From: Stieleria maiorica
GTDB taxonomy: Bacteria > Planctomycetota > Planctomycetia > Pirellulales > Pirellulaceae
Assembly (NCBI RefSeq): GCF_008035925.1
Contig: NZ_CP036264.1
Span: 9,830,123-9,894,122 of the forward strand
DNA length: 64,000 nt
Direction of reading: 5' to 3'
Part shown: positions 34,221-43,349 of the stretch, one piece after another
Layout of the letters: each line of letters begins with the position of its first letter
Numbering within the stretch: the stretch's first letter is position 1
Translations under genes and position numbers: made by a program
The notes under the pieces: generated by a model
What the model saw: the letters and a program-made list of their open reading frames with translations, nothing else
What the model was told of the DNA's origin: nothing
The model's database searches: none

Positions 34221-34327
34221 TCCCGGGGGACTGTTTTCCATGTTCGGCCGAAAGTTGGCGTGCTTGGTATGCCAGTTGCTCCGGTTGAAGTTGTTTTGGC
34301 ATTCACGTCGCACCCCAGGGAAAGGTC

Positions 34328-36229
34328 GTGGCTTCTGAGACGAACCCCAAGCAGGCGACGCCGACGTGGAAGTCGCTCGAGACGCTGATCGCGGTGTTTG
34401 CGATTTTCATGATCGCGTTGCATCTGGTTCTGCGTTTCGCGACGGGCAGTTCGCCGGCGATGGCCAACGTGCCGCTGTTGGCCGTGCTGACCTTCGGCGG
34501 CATCCCGCTGGTCTGGGATCTGCTGAAAAAGTTGCTTCGCGGGGAGTTCGGTTCGGACCTGCTGGCCGGGATTTCGATCGTCACTTCGGTGCTGTTGGAG
34601 GAGTACCTGGCGGGCTCGCTGGTCGTGCTGATGCTCTCCGGCGGGGAGGCGTTGGAGGCGTATGCGGTGCGGAGTGCGTCGTCGGTGCTTCGCGCCCTAA
34701 GTCAACGGATGCCGTCGGTCGCCCACCGAAAACAGGAATCGGCGATTGAGGACATCGATTTGAACGACTTGGCGATCGGCGACATCGTCGCGGTGTTTCC
34801 GCACGAAATCTGTCCGATCGACGGGACGGTGATCGAAGGGCACGGCGTGATGGACGAGTCGTACTTGACCGGCGAACCGTACATGATGTCCAAGACGCCG
34901 GGGTCGTCGGTGCTGTCGGGGGCGATCAACGGCGAGTCGGCGCTGATCATCCGCGCCGACAAGCTGGCCGTCGATTCACGTTATGCCAAGATCATGGAGG
35001 TGATGGAGGCGTCGGAGACGCAAAAACCCAAGATGCGGCGTCTGGCGGACAACTTGGGCGCCTGGTACACGCCCCTGGCCGTAGCGATCGGGTCGGCCGC
35101 CTGGATCGCGACGGGCAATCCGGTGCGGTTTTTAGCGGTGATGGTGGTCGCCACGCCCTGTCCGCTGTTGATCGCGATTCCGGTGGCGATCATCGGATCG
35201 ATTTCGTTGGCCGCGCGTCGGGCGATCATCGTGCGTGACCCCTCGTCACTGGAAATGGCCGACACCTGCCGGACGTTGATCTTTGACAAAACCGGGACAC
35301 TGACCTACGGCGAACCGAAATTGGTCGATCGGGTGTGTGTCGACCCGTCGCGCGATCGGGAGATTTTGGGCGTCGTCGGTTCTTTGGAACGCTTCTCCAA
35401 GCATCCGTTGGCCCTGGCGATCGTGACCGCGGCCAGCGATGCCGGTTGCCCGGTGCAAAGCGTCTCGGAAATCAGCGAACCGCCGGGCAAGGGGTTGCGT
35501 GGCACAGTCGCCAATCGAACCGTGGAAGTGACCAGCCGCAAGAAGCTGCTCGCCCAACAACCCGAACTGGCGTCGCAGTTGCCGCCGCAGGCCGGGGGCC
35601 TGGAATGTGTGATTCTGATCGACGGGGGGTATGTGGCGACGTATCGATTTCGCGATACCCCGCGACGCGACGGCGCCTCCTTCATCGAACACCTGGGGCC
35701 GCGGCATGCGATCCGTCAGACCATGATGGTGTCGGGCGATCGCGAATCGGAAGTCCGCTACCTGGCCGAACAAGTCGGCATTGATGACGTCTATTTCAGC
35801 CAAAGTCCCGAACAGAAACTGGAAATCGTCAATGCCGAGACGGCCAAGGCGAATTCGATTTTTGTCGGCGACGGGATCAACGACGCCCCCGCTTTGATGG
35901 CCGCCACGGTGGGCATCGCATTCGGCCAGAACAGCGACGTCACCACCGAAGCGGCCGATGTGGTCGTGCTGGATAGCTCGCTGCAAAAGATCGACGAATT
36001 CCTGCACATCAGCCGACGGATGCGGCGAATCGCACTGCAAAGTGCGATCGGCGGCATGGCGCTCAGCATCGTGGGGATGATGTTGGCCGCCGGGGGATTC
36101 CTGACCCCGGTCGCCGGTGCGATTTGCCAAGAAGTCATTGATGTCGCCGCCGTGCTGAACGCCTTGCGCGTTGCGCTGCCGCCGGGGTCGATGATCGACT
36201 TTGAACCCGCCGAGACGGAGTATTCGTAG
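34328..36229 (+). CDS. P1B-type heavy-metal ATPase with TPC motif
   Basis: The 633-residue pump has the phosphorylated Asp320 in [18 protein letters not shown], the SKHPLALAI block, the ESYLTGEP actuator loop and a [11 protein letters not shown] hinge. The ion-binding helix has [13 protein letters not shown], so TPC instead of CPC or SPC. No N-terminal HMA metal-binding domain is present. TPC pumps have been grouped as P1B-5-like, possibly Ni2+/Fe2+, but the ion here is not known. GTG 34328 is the start. The stop TAG lies in TTCGTAGCGGAAG, resembling the REP foot. Confidence 0.87.
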   Translation: MASETNPKQATPTWKSLETLIAVFAIFMIALHLVLRFATGSSPAMANVPLLAVLTFGGIPLVWDLLKKLLRGEFGSDLLAGISIVTSVLLEEYLAGSLVVLMLSGGEALEAYAVRSASSVLRALSQRMPSVAHRKQESAIEDIDLNDLAIGDIVAVFPHEICPIDGTVIEGHGVMDESYLTGEPYMMSKTPGSSVLSGAINGESALIIRADKLAVDSRYAKIMEVMEASETQKPKMRRLADNLGAWYTPLAVAIGSAAWIATGNPVRFLAVMVVATPCPLLIAIPVAIIGSISLAARRAIIVRDPSSLEMADTCRTLIFDKTGTLTYGEPKLVDRVCVDPSRDREILGVVGSLERFSKHPLALAIVTAASDAGCPVQSVSEISEPPGKGLRGTVANRTVEVTSRKKLLAQQPELASQLPPQAGGLECVILIDGGYVATYRFRDTPRRDGASFIEHLGPRHAIRQTMMVSGDRESEVRYLAEQVGIDDVYFSQSPEQKLEIVNAETAKANSIFVGDGINDAPALMAATVGIAFGQNSDVTTEAADVVVLDSSLQKIDEFLHISRRMRRIALQSAIGGMALSIVGMMLAAGGFLTPVAGAICQEVIDVAAVLNALRVALPPGSMIDFEPAETEYS

Positions 36230-36549
36230 CGGAAGTCGCCGACGGCCCGTCGATTTACCAGCCCGAAGCGCAAGCGAGTGAATCTGCATCGCCCCTGGCT
36301 CGCGCCGCGGGCGTTCGCTGGACAGCGGTTGTCAATCGCGCTAGAATCGGACGTCTGCAAGGTCGCAGCAATCCCTGTCTTGTCAGGGCTGTATTGTCAG
36401 GAACGAGCACGCGTCCCTCTGGCGGCTGTGTCGTGTTCGTCTCCGAGTCCAGAACTTCAACCTCCGCTGCAGAGCCCACCGCACCCGACTTTCCGCCGGA
36501 TGCTGATCACGACGTGGGGACTCCGCTGCGACCTCGATCAAGCCGCCCG
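36230..36549. other. Intergenic region before the hybrid kinase
   Basis: No separate gene is seen. The first ~15 bases are similar to the REP foot (CGTAGCGGAAGTCGCC, 36224-36239, including the stop of the ATPase gene). A promoter match is listed next. The frame of the hybrid kinase is open back to a TTG at 36394, but that part reads as low-complexity sequence. Confidence 0.4.
36319..36347 (+). promoter_or_regulatory. Sigma-70-type promoter candidate for the hybrid kinase
   Basis: TGGACA (36319-36324) and TAGAAT (36342-36347) are 17 bases apart, each one base off the TTGACA and TATAAT consensus. The start of transcription would be near 36354, about 195 bases before ATG 36550. Confidence 0.45.
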
Positions 36550-39500
36550 ATGGATTCCAGCCAGGCCCCCCAAGAAACGGAGCTCCAACAAAACCAGACC
36601 GATCGGTCGATACCGATTGTCGGTCTGGGCGCGTCGGCCGGCGGATTGACGGCCTTGGAAACGCTTTTCGAGCAGTTGCCGATCGACACCGGGGCGTCCT
36701 TCGTGGTCGTCCAGCACTTGTCGCCGGACTACCAAAGTCACATGGTCGAACTGCTCGGCCGCCGCACCAAAATGCCGACGGTACAATTGACCGATGCGGT
36801 CGATCCCCAGCCCAACACCGTGTACCTGCTGCCGCCGGGCAAGCACGTCGTCCTGCATGACGGACAGCTTCAACTTCGTGACCGCGGCGGTGACGGCGAA
36901 CTCAACCTGCCGATCGACAAGTTCTTCCAGTCACTGGCCGAGCAGAACGATCGTCCGATCGCGGTGGTGATCCTGTCGGGCACCGGCAGCGATGGCAGTG
37001 AGGGCATTGTGGACGTGCATCGCATCGGCGGACTGGTGCTGTCCCAAGACGAAGACAGCGCCCAATTCAACAGCATGCCGCTCAACGCGATCAAGACCTC
37101 CGCGGTGCACGTGGTGGCCCCGGTTGTGGAGCTGGCCGAATCGCTGGTCGCGTTCCTGTCGGGCAATTCCATCGACGACGTCGTCGCGCATTGTTCACCC
37201 GAGCTCGAACGCAGCGAACTCGATTCGGTCTACAGCCGCCTGGAACAAATCTGCGGCGTCGATTTCCAGCAGTACAAGATCGGCACGTTCAGCCGGCGTT
37301 TGTCGCGGCGGATGCTGCTGTCAAAAATCGATCAACTGGACCGCTACATCCAGTGGCTAGACAACAATCCCGCCGAACTGTCACGTTTGGCCGATGACTT
37401 GATGATCGGGGTCACGCGGTTTTTCCGTGATCCCGACGGCTATCAACGACTGGCCAACCGCTGCATCCGCCCGGCGGTCGCGGCAAAGTCGGTGGGGGAC
37501 GAGTTTCGCACCTGGATCGCCGGCTGTGCGACCGGCCAGGAAGCCTACAGCGTCGCGATGTTGATCCATCACGAACGCGAAAAATCCGGTTTGGATCTGG
37601 GCATCAAGATCTTTGCCACCGACCTGCACCCCGATGCGATCCGGTATGCCCAGCGAGGCGTCTATCCGGCCGAATCGATGGCTGAGATCCCGCAGGCGTT
37701 CCGCGAGAAGTACCTAGTCCGGACCGAGGACGGATTCGAAATCTGCAAAGAAATTCGCAGCTCGATCGTGTTTGCCCGCCATGACGTGCTGCAAGACGCA
37801 CCGTTCACCGGGATGGACCTGGTCACCTGTCGCAACCTGCTGATCTATTTGGTCGAAGACGCCCAGCGACGGGTGTTGAACATGTTCGCCCACGCGCTCC
37901 AACCGCGCGGCGTGCTGTGGCTGGGACCGAGCGAAACCCCCGGCGATCTGGTCGACGATTTTTCGATCCTGGACAAACACTGGCGGATTTTTCAGAAGCA
38001 CCGTGACTCGCGTTTGCCGCTGGATCTGAAGCTACGCAATCGTCCTTCCTCCAGCCTGAGCGTCCCGCTGCGACCGCGTTCCTCGCGCGCGCCGTCGCCG
38101 GCCCTGGTGGCGTCCTACGATCGCATCTTGGAACAGTTTGCCCCGCCGGGAATCCTGGTTGACGACGCCCTGCGCCCGCTGCAAATCTTTGGCGACGTGT
38201 CCCGATACGTCACCGCCCGGCCGGGCCGCATGACCGGCACGGTGGATGACCTGTTGGCCGAACCGCTGCGGCTGCCCATCACGTTGGCGATCGAACGAGT
38301 CAAAGCCGATCAGGGGTCCGTGATCTCGGAACGCGCGACCGTCGATCAACACCCCATCGACATTCGCATCAGCGTCTTTCACCACGCCCGCCAATCCGAA
38401 ACGCACTATCTGATCAACTTCAGCCAAGCCGATTCGGACGCCGGACCGTCCATCGCCGACCGCCCCGTGCAACGTCAACCGGCCGGTCGCATCCAATCAC
38501 AACCGGAGTTATCGACCGATGCGGCCTCAGGCGATGCAGCCTCACGCGATGCGGCCTCGCCGGACGCATCGACGTTGGCGCTCAACGCCGAACGCATCCG
38601 GATGCTGGAAATGGAGTTGGAGTTCACGCGCGAAAACCTGCAGTCGACGATCGAAGAGGTCGAAACGACTAACGAAGAACTGCAATCCAGCAACGAGGAA
38701 TTGACCAGCAGCAACGAGGAACTGCAGAGCACGAACGAAGAACTGCACAGCGTCAACGAAGAATTGCACACGACCAATGCCGAAAGCAGTCGGCGATTGC
38801 AATTGTTGACCGAAACCACGCGCGACCTGGAAACGGTCATGCAGGAAAGTGACGTGGGCATCGTGCTGGTCGATAACGATCTGAACATCCGACGCGTCAC
38901 GCCCGCGGCGGCCGACATGCTGCTGATCCGACGCAAGAACGCCGAAGGCGAACGGCTGGTCGAATATGCCCACGCGCTCGAAGGCGTCGATCTGGTGGAT
39001 TTGGTCGGCCAAGTCCATCGCGACCACGAACCCATTGAAATTGAGACCGCGGATCGCCGCGAGGACCCGATTTTGTTGCGGGTCGCGCCCTACCGGCAGC
39101 GCGACGGGGTGGTTTTAACGATGACGAATCTGCGCAGCGTCAAAGAGACGTCTGACAAGCTTCGCAAACTGACGTCGATCGTCCAGGACAGCACCGATGC
39201 GATCATCGGCGTCGAACTCGACTTGCGGGTCACCAGCTGGAATCGCGGCGCGACACGCTTGTTCGGCCATGAATTGGATGTGTCACGAAACGTCGAATTG
39301 TGCGATGTCCTTCCCCGGACGATCTGTGAAGTCTGCGAAACGCTGGTTCGTCAATTGATTCGCAAGGGCGAAGTCGCCGCGAAAGAGATCGTGACGGAAA
39401 TCCTGGAAAAACAGCGCACGCTGCTGATCCGCGTCACGCCGGTTCTGGATGAATTCGAACGCGTCTCGTCGGCCGCGATCACGGTGTATGACATCACCAG

Positions 39501-41808
39501 CATGCGGAGGGCGGAACAACAATTACGGCTGCGGACCCGCGCCATCGATGCGGCCAGCAACGGCATCCTGATCGTCGACGCACAGAAGGACGACATGCCG
39601 ATCGTGTATGCCAACCAAGGGTTTCAACAGCTAACCGGATTCGTCCCCGAAGACGTCAGGGGCCGCAATTGCCGTTTTCTGCAAGGCCCCGAAACCGATC
39701 CGGCCGACGTTCAACGGATCCGCGACGCGATCAAGAACCAGGAAAGTTGCCGCGTCACGCTGTTGAATTATCGCCGCGACAACACCCAGTTTTACAACGA
39801 GCTGGTCATCACGCCGATCTTTGATGCCCAGGATCGGTTGACCCACTATGTCGGTGTGCAAAGCGATGTCACCGACGTGGTCCAGGCCAACCTGTCGCTC
39901 AAACGCAGCGAGCTGGAATACCGCAGCACGTTTGAAAATGCCGCCATCGGGATCGCACACGTCGGATTGGAAGGCCAGTGGCTGCGGGCCAACGAAAAGC
40001 TTTCACAGATCCTCGGCTACAGTCGGGAGGAACTTCTGTCGCTCTCCTTCCAAGATCTGACGCATCCCGATGACATGGACTCCGACTTGCTGTTGTTCAT
40101 GCAGATGAAGCGGGGTGAGATTCCCGGTTACTCGATGGAGAAACGGTACATCCACAAAGACGGGCATCTCGTTTGGGCCAACCTGACCACATCGATTCGC
40201 CGGGACGTGGACGACACCGCCGAGTGTTGTATCTCGTTGATCGAAGACATCACCGAACGCAAGCTGACCGAACAAAAATTGGCTGCATCGCGGGCGATCA
40301 TCACCGAAGTGATCGCAAAAAGCCAAGACCCGTTCATCAGCTTCGACGAATATGGTGTGATCCAGGTCGCCAACCAGGCGGCACAGAACTTTTCCGACCA
40401 GGATTCCGGTCTGGTCGATCGCACCGTCCACGACTTGTTCGGCAACCACGCCGAACCGCCCTTGTTGGCGGCGGTCGATCGCGTCCGGCAATCTCAAACG
40501 GCGGAAACGACCGAATATTACTCGCCGCGATTGAACCGTTGGTACGACGCCCGCGTGTTCCCGGTCGACAACGGCGCAGCGATCTACATGACCGACGTGA
40601 CCGGGCGGAAAGAGACCGAAGCCTATCTGGAAGCCGCACGCATCGCGGCCGAAGAAGCCAGTCAGGCGAAAAGCCAGTTCTTGACCAACATGAGTCACGA
40701 AATCCGATCGCCGATGTCCGCCATCTTGGGCTTTGCCGACCTGACGCTGCGCGACATCCGCGAAGGCAACGAGATCGACCCGGACAACCTGGAAACCGTG
40801 ATCCGCAACGGCCGGTTCCTGCTGCGGATCATCAACGACATCCTGGACCTTTCCAAAGTCGAAGCCGGCAAGTTGGAAGTCCGGCGATCGCGGTTCAAGC
40901 TGCTGCCCATGCTGGCCGACATCAACGAACTGATGCGTCACCGCAGCGAATCGTCCGGCGTGCCGCTGACGATCGAATTCCGCGGACCGATCCCCAGTAC
41001 CCTGCGCAGTGATCGATCGCGGGTGGAACAGATCCTGGTCAATTTGATCGGCAATGCGTTGAAGTTCACGCCCGAAGGCAGCGTGCGAGTCGTCGTGACG
41101 GTCGATGACAGCGATGAAGACGTCGTTCAGTTTCGCGTCATCGACACCGGGATCGGAATCTCCAAAGCCAACTTCGATCGGCTGTTCCAGACCTTCAGCC
41201 AAGTCCATGATCGCAAGCGGGTCGGCGTCGAAGGGACGGGGCTGGGATTGGTGATCAGCAAACGCTTGGCGAATCTGCTGGGCGGAGACATCACCGCGAC
41301 CAGTGTCGAAGGGGAGGGCAGCGAGTTTGTGTTGCGGTTACCGATCGAAGCGTCAGCCGAAAGGATCGAAGCGACGACGGACGATTTGAAACCGCGTCGT
41401 GCCGCCGTGGACCGGTTGCAACAAATCAACGCTCGCGTGCTGGTCGCCGACGACTCCCGCGACGTGCGGTTGGTCACGACCCGGTTTCTGTCTCGCGCCG
41501 GCGCGGACGTCGTCGAAGTCGTCAACGGCGCCGAAGCGGTTCAAGCCATCCGCGATGCCGAAACCGACGACAATCCCTTCGGTTGCGTGCTGATGGACAT
41601 GCAAATGCCCGAGTTGGACGGCCGCGAAGCGACGCAACAGATTCGCGACGAGGGCTTCACCGTGCCGGTGATCGCATTGACCGCCGGAGCGACCAACGAT
41701 GAAATCAACGACGCCCTGTCGGCCGGGTGCACCGAATTCATGGCCAAACCCGTCGACGCCGCCGGACTGATCCGCCGCGTTGCCGAGTTGACCCGCCGTC
41801 CCCGATGA
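36550..41808 (+). CDS. CheB-CheR-PAS-LOV hybrid histidine kinase with receiver
   Basis: The 1,752-residue protein (from ATG 36550) has, in order: a CheB methylesterase domain (residues ~18-207; IVGLGASAGGLTALE, VVVQHLSPDY, LSGTGSDGSEG); a CheR methyltransferase (~215-487; FRTWIAGCATGQEAYSVAM, TCRNLLIYLVEDAQRR); a coiled coil of repeating TNEELQSSNEEL units (~678-770); several PAS domains; a LOV-type PAS (~996-1110) with GRNCRFLQG and Cys1041; two more PAS domains; HisKA with His1383 in NMSHEIRSPMS; a HATPase (GTGLGLVISKRLANLLGGDI); and a receiver with Asp1683 in VLMDMQMPELDG. A TTG at 36394 would add 52 residues. No chemoreceptor gene lies nearby. Confidence 0.93.
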   Translation: MDSSQAPQETELQQNQTDRSIPIVGLGASAGGLTALETLFEQLPIDTGASFVVVQHLSPDYQSHMVELLGRRTKMPTVQLTDAVDPQPNTVYLLPPGKHVVLHDGQLQLRDRGGDGELNLPIDKFFQSLAEQNDRPIAVVILSGTGSDGSEGIVDVHRIGGLVLSQDEDSAQFNSMPLNAIKTSAVHVVAPVVELAESLVAFLSGNSIDDVVAHCSPELERSELDSVYSRLEQICGVDFQQYKIGTFSRRLSRRMLLSKIDQLDRYIQWLDNNPAELSRLADDLMIGVTRFFRDPDGYQRLANRCIRPAVAAKSVGDEFRTWIAGCATGQEAYSVAMLIHHEREKSGLDLGIKIFATDLHPDAIRYAQRGVYPAESMAEIPQAFREKYLVRTEDGFEICKEIRSSIVFARHDVLQDAPFTGMDLVTCRNLLIYLVEDAQRRVLNMFAHALQPRGVLWLGPSETPGDLVDDFSILDKHWRIFQKHRDSRLPLDLKLRNRPSSSLSVPLRPRSSRAPSPALVASYDRILEQFAPPGILVDDALRPLQIFGDVSRYVTARPGRMTGTVDDLLAEPLRLPITLAIERVKADQGSVISERATVDQHPIDIRISVFHHARQSETHYLINFSQADSDAGPSIADRPVQRQPAGRIQSQPELSTDAASGDAASRDAASPDASTLALNAERIRMLEMELEFTRENLQSTIEEVETTNEELQSSNEELTSSNEELQSTNEELHSVNEELHTTNAESSRRLQLLTETTRDLETVMQESDVGIVLVDNDLNIRRVTPAAADMLLIRRKNAEGERLVEYAHALEGVDLVDLVGQVHRDHEPIEIETADRREDPILLRVAPYRQRDGVVLTMTNLRSVKETSDKLRKLTSIVQDSTDAIIGVELDLRVTSWNRGATRLFGHELDVSRNVELCDVLPRTICEVCETLVRQLIRKGEVAAKEIVTEILEKQRTLLIRVTPVLDEFERVSSAAITVYDITSMRRAEQQLRLRTRAIDAASNGILIVDAQKDDMPIVYANQGFQQLTGFVPEDVRGRNCRFLQGPETDPADVQRIRDAIKNQESCRVTLLNYRRDNTQFYNELVITPIFDAQDRLTHYVGVQSDVTDVVQANLSLKRSELEYRSTFENAAIGIAHVGLEGQWLRANEKLSQILGYSREELLSLSFQDLTHPDDMDSDLLLFMQMKRGEIPGYSMEKRYIHKDGHLVWANLTTSIRRDVDDTAECCISLIEDITERKLTEQKLAASRAIITEVIAKSQDPFISFDEYGVIQVANQAAQNFSDQDSGLVDRTVHDLFGNHAEPPLLAAVDRVRQSQTAETTEYYSPRLNRWYDARVFPVDNGAAIYMTDVTGRKETEAYLEAARIAAEEASQAKSQFLTNMSHEIRSPMSAILGFADLTLRDIREGNEIDPDNLETVIRNGRFLLRIINDILDLSKVEAGKLEVRRSRFKLLPMLADINELMRHRSESSGVPLTIEFRGPIPSTLRSDRSRVEQILVNLIGNALKFTPEGSVRVVVTVDDSDEDVVQFRVIDTGIGISKANFDRLFQTFSQVHDRKRVGVEGTGLGLVISKRLANLLGGDITATSVEGEGSEFVLRLPIEASAERIEATTDDLKPRRAAVDRLQQINARVLVADDSRDVRLVTTRFLSRAGADVVEVVNGAEAVQAIRDAETDDNPFGCVLMDMQMPELDGREATQQIRDEGFTVPVIALTAGATNDEINDALSAGCTEFMAKPVDAAGLIRRVAELTRRPR

Positions 41809-41828
41809 CCGCGAGCGTCGGGCCACGG

Positions 41829-41977
41829 GACCGTCGAGCTTAAGGCAGAGGCAAATCGCGACATTCCCAATGATTTGACGGATTGGGTAAGAGGTGCTCG
41901 GTGGAAGGGTGCACGACGTCCTTTCTAAGAGCGTCGCGCTGAGCCCCACGGGCGACGGCCCGGAAGGGCCATCGTAC
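41829..41977. mobile_element. Truncated copy of the ~180-bp inverted-repeat element
   Basis: It has the left terminal repeat (GACCGTCGAGCTTAAGGC), the internal CACGACGTCC block and the GGCCC-GGAA-GGGCC hairpin (41953-41977). It lacks the right terminal repeat and the flanking CCTAAAGG. A further small hairpin, GGGTTTA (41990-41996) / TAAACCC (42007-42013), lies downstream of the hybrid-kinase stop. Confidence 0.65.
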
Positions 41978-42162
41978 ATCAAGGTATTGGGGTTTACCCT
42001 CCGCAATAAACCCGACAATTGCTTCGTTCGCTTCACTTTCGCTTTTCACGGTTTTGGGGCCATTTCGCGGCCTAAACTTCCCCGTCGCTGTGGCACCTGT
42101 CGAGGTGCGAAGACTGTCACGCAGCGGGCATTCTTTCATCAAAACCTATCGAATGTGGGCAC

Positions 42163-43131
42163 ATGACCAACACACAACAACGATACCGCTTGCTGACCCG
42201 AAGTGACTTTGACGGACTCGTCTGCGCGTTGCTGCTGAAAGAGTTGGACATCCTCGGCGAGATCAAGTTTGTCCATCCCAAGGACATGCAGGACGGCGAG
42301 ATCGAGGTGACCGAGAACGATATCCTGACCAACCTGCCCTACGTGCCGGGTTGTCACCTCTGCTTCGATCACCACAGCAGCGAAGAGATTCGTAACGAAG
42401 GCGAGCAGGCCGACAACTACGTCCTTTCGACCAGCGCCGACTCCGCCGCCCGCGTCGTGTACGACTACTTCGGCGGCCGCGAGCGGTTCCCGAAAATCAG
42501 CCTGGCGATGATGGAAGCGGTCGACAAAGCCGATGCCGCAAAATTCTCCGCCGACGAGATTCAGAATCCTCAAGGCTGGGCGCTGCTCTCGTTCCTGATG
42601 GACGCCCGCACCGGACTGGGACGATTCCGCAGCTTCCGCGTTTCCAACTACCAATTGATGATGGATCTGATCGATTGCTGCCGCGATCTGGACATCGAAG
42701 ACATTCTGCTGCTGCCGGACGTCCGCGAGCGCGTCGAGATGTACGAACTGCATCGGGAGCTCGCCCAAGACCAGCTGAAACGGTGCGGCACCGTCCACGA
42801 CAACCTGGTCGTTTTGGATTTGCGCGACGAAGAAACGATCTACGCGACCAACCGGTTCGTGATCTATTCGGTCTACCCGCAGTGCAACATTTCGATCCAC
42901 GTGTTGTGGGGCAAGCAAAAGCAAAACACGGTGTTCACGATCGGCAAATCGATCCTGGATCGCTCCTGCCGCACCGATGTCGGCGAACTGTGCTACCAAT
43001 ACGGCGGCGGCGGTCACGAAGCGGCCGGCACCTGTCAGGTCTCTCATGATCAGGCCGAGCAAGTTCTGCAAGAGTTGATCTCCCGCATTAACGCCGATCA
43101 ACACGCCGGCGTTACTCCGGTCGAAGTCTAA
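42163..43131 (+). CDS. DHH-family phosphoesterase
   Basis: The 322-residue protein has the DHH metal sites (LLTRSDFDGLVCALLL, CHLCFDHHSSEEI, EAVDKADAAKF) and a DHHA1-type C-terminal glycine loop, YQYGGGGHEAAGTCQVS. Relatives include exopolyphosphatase-like proteins and oligoribonucleases (NrnA), which cleave short phosphodiester or polyphosphate chains with Mn2+. The length and motif spacing do not select between these roles. The gene stands alone between two repeat-rich gaps. Confidence 0.88.
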   Translation: MTNTQQRYRLLTRSDFDGLVCALLLKELDILGEIKFVHPKDMQDGEIEVTENDILTNLPYVPGCHLCFDHHSSEEIRNEGEQADNYVLSTSADSAARVVYDYFGGRERFPKISLAMMEAVDKADAAKFSADEIQNPQGWALLSFLMDARTGLGRFRSFRVSNYQLMMDLIDCCRDLDIEDILLLPDVRERVEMYELHRELAQDQLKRCGTVHDNLVVLDLRDEETIYATNRFVIYSVYPQCNISIHVLWGKQKQNTVFTIGKSILDRSCRTDVGELCYQYGGGGHEAAGTCQVSHDQAEQVLQELISRINADQHAGVTPVEV

Positions 43132-43349
43132 GCGGACAGTGCCGCTTCGCGCGGGTTCATGCCTCATGCCACCCTCGTTCCCGGGCTCCGCCTGGGAACG
43201 GGCAGCTTCCAGAGGCTCCGCCTCGAGTTGCAAACCCGGCGTGTGGCAGGAGCCACAACTGCAGTGCGTTCCAAGGCAGAGCCTTGGAACGAGGAAATTT
43301 TTCTGCCCCCCATTTTTCTGTCATCCTCCCCGACCGTTCATCCAACCAT
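43132..43349. repeat. Hairpin cluster between the DHH and fuconate-dehydratase-like genes
   Basis: Two strong hairpins occur: CGTTCCCGGGCTCCGCCTGG ending GAACG (43176-43200), and CGTTCCAAGGC-AGA-GCCTTGGAACG (43267-43291, a perfect 11-bp stem). Smaller stem-like blocks lie between them (GAGGCTCCGCCTC near 43212-43224 and TGGCAGGAGCCA near 43242-43253). The stretch ends with the post-stop motif at 43297-43323. No gene is seen. Confidence 0.75.
43297..43323 (-). repeat. Post-stop A-rich/G-rich motif, copy downstream of 43350 gene
   Basis: Read on the gene strand it is TGACAGAAAAATGGGGGG then CAGAAAAAT, starting 26 bases after the TGA stop. A close copy follows the stop at 45021, and a related one follows the agmatine deiminase stop. 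Confidence 0.6.

Noticed and set aside
40003-41208. 401-residue open frame on the minus strand
   Set aside because: It is antisense to the kinase part of the hybrid protein, with no recognisable motif.
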